64,000 nt of DNA from Heliocidaris tuberculata (Eukaryota > Echinodermata > Echinoidea > Camarodonta > Echinometridae). Where the stretch lies: the NCBI GenBank assembly GCA_025618425.1, contig CM046832.1, positions 47,579,026 through 47,643,025 of the forward strand, in the 5' to 3' direction. Positions 23,914 to 34,589 of this stretch are shown here, piece after piece; the stretch's first letter is position 1; the number at the start of each line of letters is the position of its first letter. A program made the position numbers and the translations under genes. The notes under the pieces are model-generated. The model was not told the origin of the DNA, searched no databases, and was given only the letters and a program-made list of their open reading frames with translations.

Positions 23914-25542
23914 CCCGGGGGGGTCACTCGCAGACTGAAGTGGTACCCATGCTCGTCCGAGCACCTCAAAATTGGACCCTAAATGGCGTAATCCTTGGTG
24001 TCAAATTCTACCCCTAAATGGCGTAAATGGCGTAAGATTATGTAAAATATACCCCTAAATGGCATAAATGGCGTAAGATTATGTAAAATATACCCCTAAA
24101 TGGAGTATGACAATGTAAAATAAACGACGTAAATGGCGTAGACAATGTAAAACGTACCCCTTAATGCAAGGGCGTAGAAGCTTTTTTTAAGTGGGGGGGG
24201 GGGGCTGAAGCACATTTCAGACAAAAAAAAAAAAAAAAAAAAAGGTCATCACCATTTTGGGGCATCTTTTTTACTCCAAAATTCTCTGACAGACACCCTT
24301 GTCATGGGCAGCGGAACAGGTGGGGGGGGGGGGGAGGGGGGCTGCCTCCCACTTTTTTGAGTGGACACGTTTAAAAAAATCCCCGAAAAAGGTTCAAAAT
24401 TGTCATTATTCAAGGGAAATCAAATCAGCCCCCCCCCCCCACTTTCAAAAACGCTCTGCGACCCCAGCCTGTTTTCCATCAATGCAGATAAAATTTCAAC
24501 TCAGGTATACATGATATAGGTACAGTGGTACTCTGGACAGGCAATTCCAACTACAAACACACAGTTGAGAGTTGGACAAAGTCAAAGTAACTTCCCTGGA
24601 ATATCATGGATATGGAAAAATATGCTTCTTCACCTGTTCTTAATTACATTAAAAAAAATATCCTGACCATATGCAGTCAATCACAGATAAATGACAAAAA
24701 AGACCTAAGATGAAGCTTAAGAGTTCTAAAAAAAAAAACTAATAAAAAAATGCTTGGTCATGAAGAACTTTCAGTTTGCATTGAGTGAATGCGCCACACT
24801 ACCAGTAATCACCAAAAGTTAGGCCGCTAGGGCTGGGGAAGAAGTCCCTCTGCTCCCGTTGGAATTTACTTTCCAGCAGGTTTTCTTGCTCACCGTTTTA
24901 CATCAATTAATCAACAAAATGCTAATTCTACATTACCTGGATCATGGGAAATGAGAATAAAACTCATTTTGGACTCATTTCTAGAAGCTACAACTACTTC
25001 TTGAAAGCCGAATACCAGTACTTGGGGTTGTGATTTCTGTCTCGCGTGATCGAATTAACAACTTGTAGCCCCATGTAGCAGACAGCTTATGCATACGCAT
25101 ACTGCACTGCCTAGGCCCTGTGCACTGTGCCAGCGCAAAGAGGGTACATTGACAAGATAATGCACTTGAACAGTCTCTATGTAGTATAGCACCACCTGTG
25201 AATGCAATACGATATGCACAATCATGACAATAATATACAGGATGAGCGTGCGTAACGTGAAAATGCCATGCAATATACTGTACGATGTATGCGCACGGAT
25301 GGACACAAGAATCTACGCAATATACCGCATGTAATGTATACACAAGATAGGAATTGCTAAAAAATGTCGAAGAACCAGCTGAATGGTAACCCTTTTTCTC
25401 AAAAACGTCGAATGTGAGACTGAAAAACACCCCTTTTTCCCAAAGACGTCGTCAACGCCTTGGGTCGGAAATCCGACCCTTATTCAACATTTTTTTTGGA
25501 CACGCATGGGTACCACTTCAGTCTGCGAGTGACCCCCCCGGG
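23914..25542. mobile_element. Non-autonomous hAT-like DNA transposon, 1.63 kb, with 8-bp target duplication
   Basis: Terminal inverted repeats of about 45 bp, starting CCCGGGGGGGTCACTCGCAG at both ends, are flanked by perfect direct repeats CACAGTCC (23906-23913 and 25543-25550). An 8-bp duplication is typical of hAT elements. Inside: tandem CCCCTAAATGGCGTAA units (23955-24170), long A, G and C runs, and no transposase-like ORF. Confidence 0.88.
23955..24170 (+). repeat. Tandem CCCCTAAATGGCGTAA-type repeat inside the hAT-like element
   Basis: Five or so imperfect repeats of ACCCCTAAATGG-GTAA with GATTATGTAAAATAT spacers, a subterminal array of the sort a transposase may bind. Confidence 0.8.
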
Positions 25543-26393
25543 CACAGTCCCACATAGTCATAGGCAAGGGCCCATGAGTGGAAGTATAGTAAAGTCGCTA
25601 TGAGTGGTTAGTCTAATAAATCTATTAGAAAAGTGCAGAAGCATACAAGTATGAGTGCTTGATTTAAAAATTTAAACCGATTGATTGACATTGTTAAAAA
25701 AAGTGATCTAACTTTAATAACAATTTAGATTTAGAATTTATGACTTTGTTATCTACATAGAGTACAGTGAAAAACACAAAAACTTACATATGGGACTGTA
25801 CTGAACACTGGTCAGTGTAGATTTCGGCTAGTTTGTCTCTCTACTGATTAATACAAAATAACACATATGTAAAATATGATAAGATTGTTTACTCTAATAT
25901 TCAACAGAACATACACTATAACATATTGTTATCAAATGATATTTTTAGAAGAAAACACGAACATAAACAAAACTTTCTTACCGGAATAATGATCCTCCCC
26001 CAGTCTTATGACAGATTGGTATATATTTCTTCTGAGAGTTCCGGAGCGAGTGTATGCGCTACATGTGCTAAAGAAAGGACACCATTCTATAAAAGTTCAA
26101 TGACATGGTGATGAACTACAAGACCATGCATTTGTCTATCATTATCCTCAACCTCCAACATAATATACAAGTATAACGAATTCTAGTTATTTCCTAACTA
26201 CTTGCATATAACGTATTTGAAATGTTCCTTTTTCATTACATTTCATTTGTAACGAGTTCTTCCTATTTTCTGTACCACCAAAATTTGATAGTTTCCAGTC
26301 ATACTTTGACCTCATGTTTTGTACTCAAGTTCTCTAGGTCTAATTATAGATCACCCTAATGGGACATATAGATTACATAAGTACCAAGAGGTA

Positions 26394-26690
26394 CAGTCTA
26401 AAGCAGGCAAGAAAATGGAAGAAAATGTACAAAGAATTAATCAATTTCCATAAACACATACATGACATAAGGGTTTCCAGCATTTCATGAAAACAAAATT
26501 ACCAAATTTTCCCCTGATTTTTTCCTGTGGAGTTTCAAAACTCCAGGATCATTATTTCAACTTATTTCCAGTTTGAAAATTGAAATACATGGATTTCACA
26601 TGAGATAAAAAGTTAAGAGACCGTCTACTGTCTACTTGGGCCAACAAAGTCCCCTGATTTTTCCATGCTTTGAGGAAATTTGTCTTTGAA
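26394..26690 (+). repeat. Dispersed repeat E, copy 2
   Basis: Second copy of the 17925 repeat, about 90% similar by eye, in the intergenic region. Confidence 0.75.
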
Positions 26691-27204
26691 ATTTTCTTTT
26701 TCATTACAAACACGATAAAAATTAACTACTTTCGAAAAATAAACTCAAGGGCAATTTCAAAGGCGTATTATACTGCCCATAGAAACCAGGTTCGGATTAC
26801 GTAATACGCCATTGTAATGTTCGCACATTTCTAAAGGTGACAGACAGGGCTATTGAAATTGCCTTGAGTTGATTTTTCGAAAATAGTTTTTATCGTGTTT
26901 ACAGTTCGTCTGCAATGAGTTCTTCCTATTTTTTTTTACCACCAAAATATGATAGTTTCCAGCATAGGCGTACGGAGGGGGTGTTTTGTGTGTTTTAGGT
27001 GTTCAAACACACCCTTTTTTCTTTTTTTCTTGTCTTTTTTTTTTTAAATCTTAAACACCCCCTTTTCAAAAATCCTGGGTTGACTGCATGCTTTCTCTAT
27101 GGGACATGGGAAACTGCCAGACCAGGGGCAGATTTAGGATTTTGTTAAAGAAGGGGAACAGTATTCCGAAAATTTTAACCCCCCCCCCCCCCAAAAAAAA
27201 AAAA

Positions 27205-27260
27205 AATGGAAAAGAAAGAAAGAAAGAAAGAAAGAAAAAAGAAAGAAAGAAAGAAAGAAA
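27205..27260. repeat. (GAAA)n microsatellite
   Basis: Preceded by C13 and A13 runs at 27180-27206. Confidence 0.95.
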
Positions 27261-27378
27261 ATGGGTCTTCACATTTTGGGGGCACATTTTTACAAAACAA
27301 GCAAGTTCATTACATCGGGTGGCGGTGGCACATTCTTGGAGTTGCCTCTTGTGTTTCGAAAGGGGGGCATGGGCCAGA

Positions 27379-27587
27379 TTTTGATGATGACAATGATGAT
27401 GATGATGATGATTAGTTTATTGTTTTCACTGTTGTTGTTGCTATTATTATAACTATTATTGTTATTATTATTACTATTAGTAGTATTATTATTATTATCC
27501 TCATTATCATTATTATCATTATTAGTAGTAGTCAGTCAGTAGTAGTAGTAGTAGTAGTATCATCATTATAATTATTATTATTATAAT

Positions 27588-27630
<43 letters not shown>

Positions 27631-27650
27631 CCATCATTATCATCATTACC
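27379..27650. repeat. (GAT)n / (ATT)n / (AGT)n / (ATC)n compound microsatellite
   Basis: Nearly 270 bp of trinucleotide repeats. All open frames here are repeat artefacts. Confidence 0.95.
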
Positions 27651-27699
27651 AATATTACTTTAATTATAATCCGTCGGCTACAGCCAACCGCGTAGCCAG

Positions 27700-28590
27700 T
27701 ATTTAATTTTAGGGTAAGCACGCAAAGCGTGCTCCCTGGGGGGGGGGGGGGGGGGGGGTGCAGGTAGGGGGAGTCCCCCCCCCCCCTCCCGCGAGAAGCG
27801 CGAAAGCTCAGACATTGGAGCAAATTTTAGAGAAAGATAACGGCTTGTAGCACCTTATTTTAGGCGGAAAGTTAGTTCGACGCCCTGACTGCTTTTCAAT
27901 TATTTGGACGCAATACTACACTGTATATAAACAGGGGTGAGTGCAGGGGGGGGAGGGACTCTTTCCCCTTCCCACGCAAAGCGCGAAAACTTTGACGTTT
28001 TAGCAAATTTGAGAGAAAGATAATGGCTCGTAGCACCTTTTTTAAAGCGGAAAGTTAGCTCTAGCTCTACGCCCTGACTGCTTTTCAATTATTTGGACGC
28101 AAAACTGCACTGTATGTAACGGGGGTGAGTGCAGGGCTGAGAGGGGAGTTTTCCCCCTCCCGCGTAAAGGGCGAAAGCTTAGACGTTTTAGCAAATTTAA
28201 GAGAAAGATAACGGCTCGTAGCACCTTATTTTAGGCGGAAAGTTAGTTCGACGCCCTGACTGCTTTTCAATTATTTGGACGCAATACTGCACTGTATGTA
28301 AACAGGGGTGAGTGAGTGCAGGGAGGGGGGACTCTTTCGCCCTTCCCTTGCGAAGCGCGAAAACTTTGACGTTTTAGCAAATTTGAGAGAAAGATAACGA
28401 CTCGTATAGCACCTTTTTTTTTAGACGGAAAGTTAGTTCGACGCTCTGACTGCTATACTGCATTGTATGTAACAGAGGTTAGTGCAGGACTGAAGGGGGA
28501 GTTTCCCCCTTTTCTCGCGAAGCGCGAAAACTTTGACTTTTCAGCAAATTTTGAGAGGAAGATAACGGCTCGTAGCACCTTTATAGGCTT
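27700..28590. repeat. Satellite-like tandem array, about 185-bp unit, 4-5 copies
   Basis: The block GCTCGTAGCACCTT-TTTAGGCGGAAAGTTAGTTC recurs at about 27843, 28026, 28214, 28400 and 28569 (last partial), with GCGAAGCGCGAAA and GTGAGTGCAGGG in each unit. A 20-odd-base G-run is at 27738. Confidence 0.88.
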
Positions 28591-28743
28591 TTTTTTTCTC
28601 GCACTTCCCCCCGCTTTATCGCCCCCCCCCCTTTTCTTAAGTTGGCGTTTGTTGTTGTTGTTGTTTTTTTTTTGGGGGGGGGGGGGACGACGAGAGTGAG
28701 ATAGCGCATGAACGCGAACAGCCTATAGGAGACAGACTTTTTT

Positions 28744-28761
28744 TCTCTCTCCCTCCCTCTC

Positions 28762-28818
<57 letters not shown>
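28744..28818. repeat. (CT)n microsatellite
   Basis: About 75 bp of CT repeats next to poly-T. Confidence 0.95.
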
Positions 28819-28820
<2 letters not shown>

Positions 28821-28920
28821 ATATTTCCTTGCAGTGTCGTGGGCGTGGACCCGGGTATTGAGGAGCACTGGTATCATTGGAGGATAGGGCACTGATCTTA
28901 CCAAGTGGGTGGAAGGCTAC

Positions 28921-29336
28921 TTAACCCTTTCAAGACAATTGACCACATTTTGTGGTTTGGCTCAATAACTTTTGATCCAGAGCTCTAAAAAATATACAAG
29001 ATGCACGAGTAGAAAGAGCAAAATTTTCTGCACACACTATGTCCATTTTTATTGCATGTTCATATTGCGTTTGATGCCAAGAATTTTAAAAACTAGATTA
29101 AGCTTTGAGATCCTTAAATTGGCAACACATTGAGAGGTTTAAAATCATTGTTTTTCATCAAAATTGGCAATTTCTTTCAACTATTCAACAAATTTCTAAC
29201 CATGTATATTGTTTTCAAAGACATTACACCTTATTTGAACCATGTAGCACTAAAAGAAAAATATTATTGTTGCCAATTTGAAGAACAAAATGTGATCAAT
29301 TTAGCCCTGAAATAATTTCAGTCCTGAAAGGGTTAA
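28921..29336. mobile_element. MITE family B, second 416-bp copy
   Basis: Same length, ends and interior as 13547-13962; only scattered substitutions seen by eye. Flanked on the left by a (CT)n tract and on the right by another small inverted-repeat element. Confidence 0.88.
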
Positions 29337-29476
29337 GAAGGGGATCACTTGCTATTCATAAGGACGGCTATTCATACCAAACCGCTATTCATTTAGTCAC
29401 GCGTTATGGATAGCGGTCCTTATGAAAAAGTGGTCCTTATGAAAGCGGTCCTTATGACTAGCGAGGTCATCCCCTT
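29337..29476. mobile_element. Small inverted-repeat element (about 140 bp)
   Basis: GCTATTCATAAGGAC near the left end is the inverse of GTCCTTATGACTAGC near the right, and GGTCCTTATGA recurs three times in between. It directly follows MITE B. Confidence 0.6.
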
Positions 29477-29575
29477 AAGAAGGCCTCTAGATATAGAGAG
29501 GGTGTGGAAGGGGATACTAGCGTCTTCTTTTCACGTTTCTTTCAGCGTCTCCCTCCCCCTCGACCCCCTCCCCTC

Positions 29576-29577
<2 letters not shown>

Positions 29578-29622
<45 letters not shown>

Positions 29623-29640
29623 TCTCTATCCATCTCTCTC
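29578..29640. repeat. (CT)n microsatellite
   Basis: Pyrimidine repeat within a longer CT/T-rich stretch 29520-29950. Confidence 0.95.
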
Positions 29641-30279
29641 ATGCCCCCATGCCCCGTAGCTATGCCACTGTTACTTCTTCTCTTATCATGTTTTTCTATC
29701 TATGTATTTACATTTTCAGTTCCCTTTTTACGTCTTCTCTTTTCATCATCTATTTCTATTTTTTCTATCCTTCTTTCTGTCTAGCCTATATATTTTTTAA
29801 ATTTTATATTATATCTTATTTTATTTGATTTTACTTCTTCCTCTTCTTTGTACATATTTCCTTACAATCAGTCTTTTTAAATCTTATTACTCCCTTCTTT
29901 TCCTATCCTTCCTCATTTACTTCTTTCATTTTCTTTTGTCTTCCCTTTTGATTTGAAATTGTATTTATTGATATTTTTAATTAATTGATTTGGCAAACCA
30001 GTTCGTTGAAAGATTTAAACTAGGAACAATTTAAAATGTCTTGTCATTCATCGAAGAATCGGTTCCAATACCACTACACGAATCGCTAAGCTTTAATACG
30101 TCGCTTTCCCTGCCTTTTTAAAATACGTGAATGCCCTTTCTTGTCTTTAGTTTTCTATATTGTATGAGAAAATTTTCTATTTATTTCGAAAGATGAAATT
30201 ATGACAGAATGCATTCTTCCTCCGTTTAATGCTTGTGTATAGCTGCCTGCATTTTCGGGAATGGAAACCAACTCCTTGT

Positions 30280-30340
30280 CAGCTTCTCTCTCTCTCTCCC
30301 TTTCTTCACTCTCACCTCACTCTTTCATCATCCGCCCCAT

Positions 30341-30397
<57 letters not shown>

Positions 30398-30480
30398 TCT
30401 CTCTCTCTCTGTCTCTCTCCCATTCCCTCTTTCTCCCCTCTTCTCCCATCTTCTTCCCCTCTCGCTCCCCCTCTCCCTCA
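30280..30480. repeat. (CT)n microsatellite, long
   Basis: Core of about 80 bp of CT at 30345-30420 in a 200-bp pyrimidine tract; the Ser/Leu-only frames over it are artefacts. Confidence 0.95.
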
Positions 30481-30911
30481 TTCAACACCTTGTATATAAT
30501 AAATACTTCCTCTCAAACTGAAGACAATGTTTCATTTTAGCTTGAAAATTGATTGAAATGAAAGTCAAATCCATCTCATTTTCTCATTTTTTCCCCTTCT
30601 CTAATTGAAACTAATAATTTTTCAATGCAGCTTTTGGTTTATGAGGATAAAAAAATATGTAAAGGTTAGTGGAAACAATCAAATTTGAAGCCCATGCAAC
30701 GCTAAATTTAACAAAATTTGTAAAGAAAGCAGGTCCAGGAAAAAAAGTACCCTTTCTATTTAATGAATTGCGCCATCTACTTTCAAAATTGATAAGTTAT
30801 TTATTTCTTCAACTAGCTTGGGGCCCAAGACAGTATTAAAGGCCAAGTCCACACTAATATCAAGTTGATTTGAATAAATAGTAAAATTAAACAAGCATAA
30901 CAGTGAAAATT

Positions 30912-31362
30912 TCACTGAAATCGGAGGTAAAATAAGAAAGTAACGGCATTTTGAAGTTTTGCATTATTTCATGAAACAGTGATATGCATAACATGGGCGG
31001 TATGCAAATGAGTGAACCGATGATGTCACACACTCACTTCTCCTTATGTATTTTATTATATGAAATTTCAAATATTTCAATTTTTATGGATATGATAATA
31101 AAGAATCTCTCCCTTGTATCAAAATAAGTTACAATAATGATGATTTTACATGTTCCATAAGGAGTCAAACCATGTTTTACATTATTGAAGCAAAATATTG
31201 AAATATATGATGTTTCGTATAATAAAATACATAAGGAAAAGTGAGTGTTTGACATCATCAGTTCACTCATGTGCATACTGCCCATGTTATGCATATCACT
31301 GTTTCAAGAAATAATGCAAAACTTAAAAATGCCGTAACTTTCTAATTTTACATCCGATTTCA
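30912..31362. mobile_element. Fold-back element with arms of about 150 bp
   Basis: Left arm 30912-31065 and right arm 31207-31362 are inverse copies (TGCATAACATGGGC against GCCCATGTTATGCA; CTTATGTATTTTATTATA against TATAATAAAATACATAAG). The loop is 140 bp. The left side may start at about 30839. Confidence 0.85.
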
Positions 31363-31499
31363 ATATTTTGAGGGGTTCAGTTTTCTTCTATAATTCTCTC
31401 TCTCAAAAAAAAAAAAGTTGTCAGGGGGGCACTCTGCCCCCTGCCCCCCCCCCCAGCTATGTTAGTGATGGGTTGTATTCCATTATCAGATATTTGCTA

Positions 31500-31735
31500 T
31501 CATTGTCTTTCTCATATCATCATCGTTTTCATCATCATCGTTATCATCATCATCATCATCATCAACATCCACCCTCACCATTATCATTATCCTTATCATA
31601 TGCTCGTCTTCATAATCTCATTATCAGCATCATGAGGACTGAGCATCATTCACATCATCATAATAATAATGATTAATAATAATAATGATGATGAAGACGA
31701 CGACGACGACAACAATAATAATAATAATAATAATA
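31500..31735. repeat. (ATC)n, (GAC)n and (AAT)n microsatellites
   Basis: ATC repeats to 31650, then ATG/ACG/AAT runs leading into the SINE at 31738. Confidence 0.95.
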
Positions 31736-31737
31736 TT

Positions 31738-31980
31738 CCATTCTTGTATAGCGCATGTCACATTATGATATAACGTCTCTATGCATTCAAAGCACTTTTC
31801 CAGCAACCGGAGCGCTCAGTGCACTCAAGGAATAAATCCTACCAGGCACCCCATTTACTACACCTGGGTTGAGTGTGGCAAATGTCTTGCCAAAGGATGT
31901 TAGTGCTGTGGCAGGAATTTGAACCCAGTACCTTGTGATTCACAGTCCAGAGACTTATCCACTAGATCACAACACCTCTA
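31738..31980 (-). mobile_element. tRNA-derived SINE, about 240 bp
   Basis: GGAATTTGAACCCAGTACC near the right end is a degenerate tRNA B-box region, and CACTAGATCACAACACC an A-box-like end. It shares its body with the 7503 copy and is flanked by AAT/ATC repeats. Confidence 0.7.
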
Positions 31981-32135
31981 CTTATCATCATAATCATTAT
32001 CATCACAAACATCATAATCATCATCATCATCTCATCAGCATTACCATCATCATTATCATCATCATATCACGACTATCATTATCATCATCACCACCAACGA
32101 CATCATCATCATCATCATGATCAACAACATCATTT
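31981..32135. repeat. (ATC)n microsatellite
   Basis: ATC/ACC repeats flanking the SINE on the right; probably marks the boundary beyond the ZEB 3' end. Confidence 0.95.
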
Positions 32136-32240
32136 TTAAAATGGCTTCATTACCTAAAAAATATATCATCTACACTGGTATTTAAACTTTCGGGCACAAC
32201 AGCAGATCACGGAAATAGACAAATTTACATTTTTGTGACT

Positions 32241-32246
32241 TTTATT
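32241..32246 (-). terminator. Candidate ZEB polyadenylation signal (AATAAA)
   Basis: TTTATT on the plus strand reads AATAAA on the minus strand, followed by a T/G-containing stretch. Other AATAAA words occur nearer the stop (about 33656, 33697, 33157), so shorter 3' ends are possible. Confidence 0.35.
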
Positions 32247-32837
32247 TTTCAAAATAGCAACATTGCTACAATACATAAATAGGCTGGACCACCTTTAGAA
32301 AAAAAGAAATTAGAGGCCCACTCTTTTTTTTTTCTCAACAAATATCTTACACGTTTTTTGAATAAATAGTTACACATCAACAAGAATAAATAAGTTTATA
32401 CACAACTTCATGTACATCACTAATTTCATTACCCAATATACCCAGTGGCAACTTGAAAAACAAATTTAAAGAAATAAGAACACTGAAATCAATACAAAGA
32501 GGAAATAAGTCATGCATGGAAGATTTGAAGTATTTGATGTGTGATTCTCCTTCTGTGAAAATAGAAACAAAATCTACAACTAAGTACCCAAATATTGAAC
32601 TATTCTTACAGTGAAAAAAAAAACAACAAACAAAAACATACCAAATAACAAGACAACACTGAAAATAACAAACTGTAAGAATAAGTGACAATGTTGCAAA
32701 GTCTTACTTGACACAGAGAGTTGATTGAATGAAAAAAAATCCTGGCCAAATAACCATTTACATTGAATGTTAATTCTTACTATACTGCCTTTGTTAAAAT
32801 GTACTTTTTAGGTAAAGTTGGAAGTTTTTGTTTACAC

Positions 32838-32932
32838 TTAAGGAGAGGGAGGGAGAGGTAGAGAGAGAAAGAGAGAGAGAGAGAGCGAGAGATAGGGGAG
32901 GAGGAGAAAGAGAGACACATAGAGACAGACAG
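32838..32932. repeat. (GA)n microsatellite in the ZEB 3' UTR region
   Basis: About 95 bp of GAGAGA with interruptions; CT-rich on the transcript strand. Confidence 0.9.
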
Positions 32933-34218
32933 AAATGAAGAAGTAACATATTTACATTTCTCAAAGAGATTATAAATATGGAATGAGAGATTGGGAAAAA
33001 GTACATAAATGGCACATCGGCACTTCAAAAATATAAATAATTAAACTCAACCTGTAACAAAAAAAAAAATTAAAGTTTGTGTTTCAGTTGCCAGAGTAAT
33101 ACTCTTTCCCATGCAAGACAAAATATTTTGCGTAGGTTAAAGTGCTTTAACACTTTATTTGTCAGTCTGCCAAGATTGCACAAGCGTTGATGATGTAGAT
33201 AATATGATCCTACACCTTCATTATCAGACCAACTTCATTTCAGTATAAAAATGAGGCATGAAAATAAAAATCATCTATGCCATGTACTTCCACAGCTACT
33301 TCTCCAACTAAATCAACTACAATACTTTATCAAGTACGATTATCAAAGTTCGGTGATTCATTAACTTACAGTTCAGCTTTTTGTGAAGATGTGGAAGAAA
33401 TTGTGAATGGTGGTGGAAAGCTGTACCACTATCCTGTGTTCACTGTTTAAATAACTGCTCAAATTGCAAAAATATTTGAGTCTATATGTACTGATCATAT
33501 ATACATCACGAAGAAGGAAGAGTAGTACATAGATTTTCAACATATCATATATATATATACTCCACATATGTACTGCCTCTTTATATAGTCTTCACCCCTC
33601 TTGACCACTCATCTCTTAGTATTCTTTTACTTCCCTTATCCTTGAAGCTATAAATTTATTTCTGTGGATGTCTTTCCACTTCAGCTGTTGATGATTTATT
33701 TAAATTACAAGTTTTTCCAAATGAGGATTTACAATTATTTCCTCATTTTATCAATTATGAAAAATATGCTCATGATCTCTTGAAATATAAATTTTCTAGA
33801 CAGTTGTTTCAATGAAAATACACATATTGCATTTAACTCTGAACTCTCTGCTATATATCTTTTAATGTTTATAATACTATCCATATGATCGCATGTTAGG
33901 TCTTAAATAGTTTAATCAGCTTTACTAAAATAAGGCATTTGTAGCCAAATTTTCTTTTTATTCTTTGAAAGTTTGAAGTCAAGGTAGGAAGAGGAATGAG
34001 CATCATTATCACCTGGATCAACTTTCTAACTTCTTCATTATAGTTAATGGATTTAGAATAATAACAAAGAAATTGAAGAACCTTCAAGTTCAAACATTTC
34101 ATGAATTGTTCGATTCACAACCGCTCTGCATCCAGTCACTGAAAGAATAATGTTATCACTCCAGATCATAATCAATTCTAATCATCAATCTTCCATATCA
34201 CTGCGTTTATGTCTCGAC

Positions 34219-34589
34219 TTAGACCCCAGCCATCTGCTTCTCCTCCATCCGTCTAATCATAGCACCGGTGCTCTCCAACCCTATCTCCATCTCGTCTCCG
34301 CCACCCTGGTGGTGATGATGGTCCATCATCATGGACTCCTTCCCTTCACCCAGCATCTCCTTCTCGGCACCGTCCAGGTGGGGCCCGCCGGTGGCGCCCA
34401 CAGCGTCACGCCTGCAGTAGCTATAGCGATGATTCATGTGCTGACTGTAGGAGCCTGAGTGAGAGAATTTCTTGAGGCATCGGTCGCACTGGTAGGGTTT
34501 CTCCCCGGAGTGGAGGCGGGAGTGTTCCATCAGGTGATGCTTGTGCTTGAAAGCCTTGCCGCATTCCTTGCACTGGTGAGGGCGCTTTC
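34219..34589 (-). CDS. ZEB: ZEB last coding exon: C-terminal fingers and acidic tail
   Basis: Completes the HSGKRPHQC linker, then fingers [17 protein letters not shown] and [17 protein letters not shown], closing with HRYSYC as in ZEB1/2. The tail is Met/His/Gly/Glu-rich ([12 protein letters not shown]) and ends KQMAGV with TAA at 34221-34219. Acceptor ATCTCACAG. Confidence 0.97.

Larger units (their letters stand above)
32220..34218 (-). other. Probable 3' UTR of ZEB
   Basis: About 2 kb after the ZEB stop without transposon fragments, except a (GA)n run at 32840-32930, in contrast to the repeat-packed sequence to its left. No exon of another gene is seen. The extent is inferred from the poly(A) signal at 32241 and the change of composition at about 32.15 kb. 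Confidence 0.5.

Noticed and set aside
23955..24170. CRISPR-like or regulatory tandem array
   Set aside because: Imperfect, contiguous repeats inside a DNA transposon in a eukaryotic genome; no spacers.
30229..30540. Ser/Leu-rich open frames
   Set aside because: Translation of a (CT)n microsatellite in all frames.
32220..34218. Possible miR-200/miR-8 target sites in the ZEB 3' UTR, as in vertebrates
   Set aside because: No AATACTG (the reverse of the seed match) was found in this interval. Two AACACTG words (about 32478 and 32655) match only the vertebrate miR-141/200a seed, so no claim is made.
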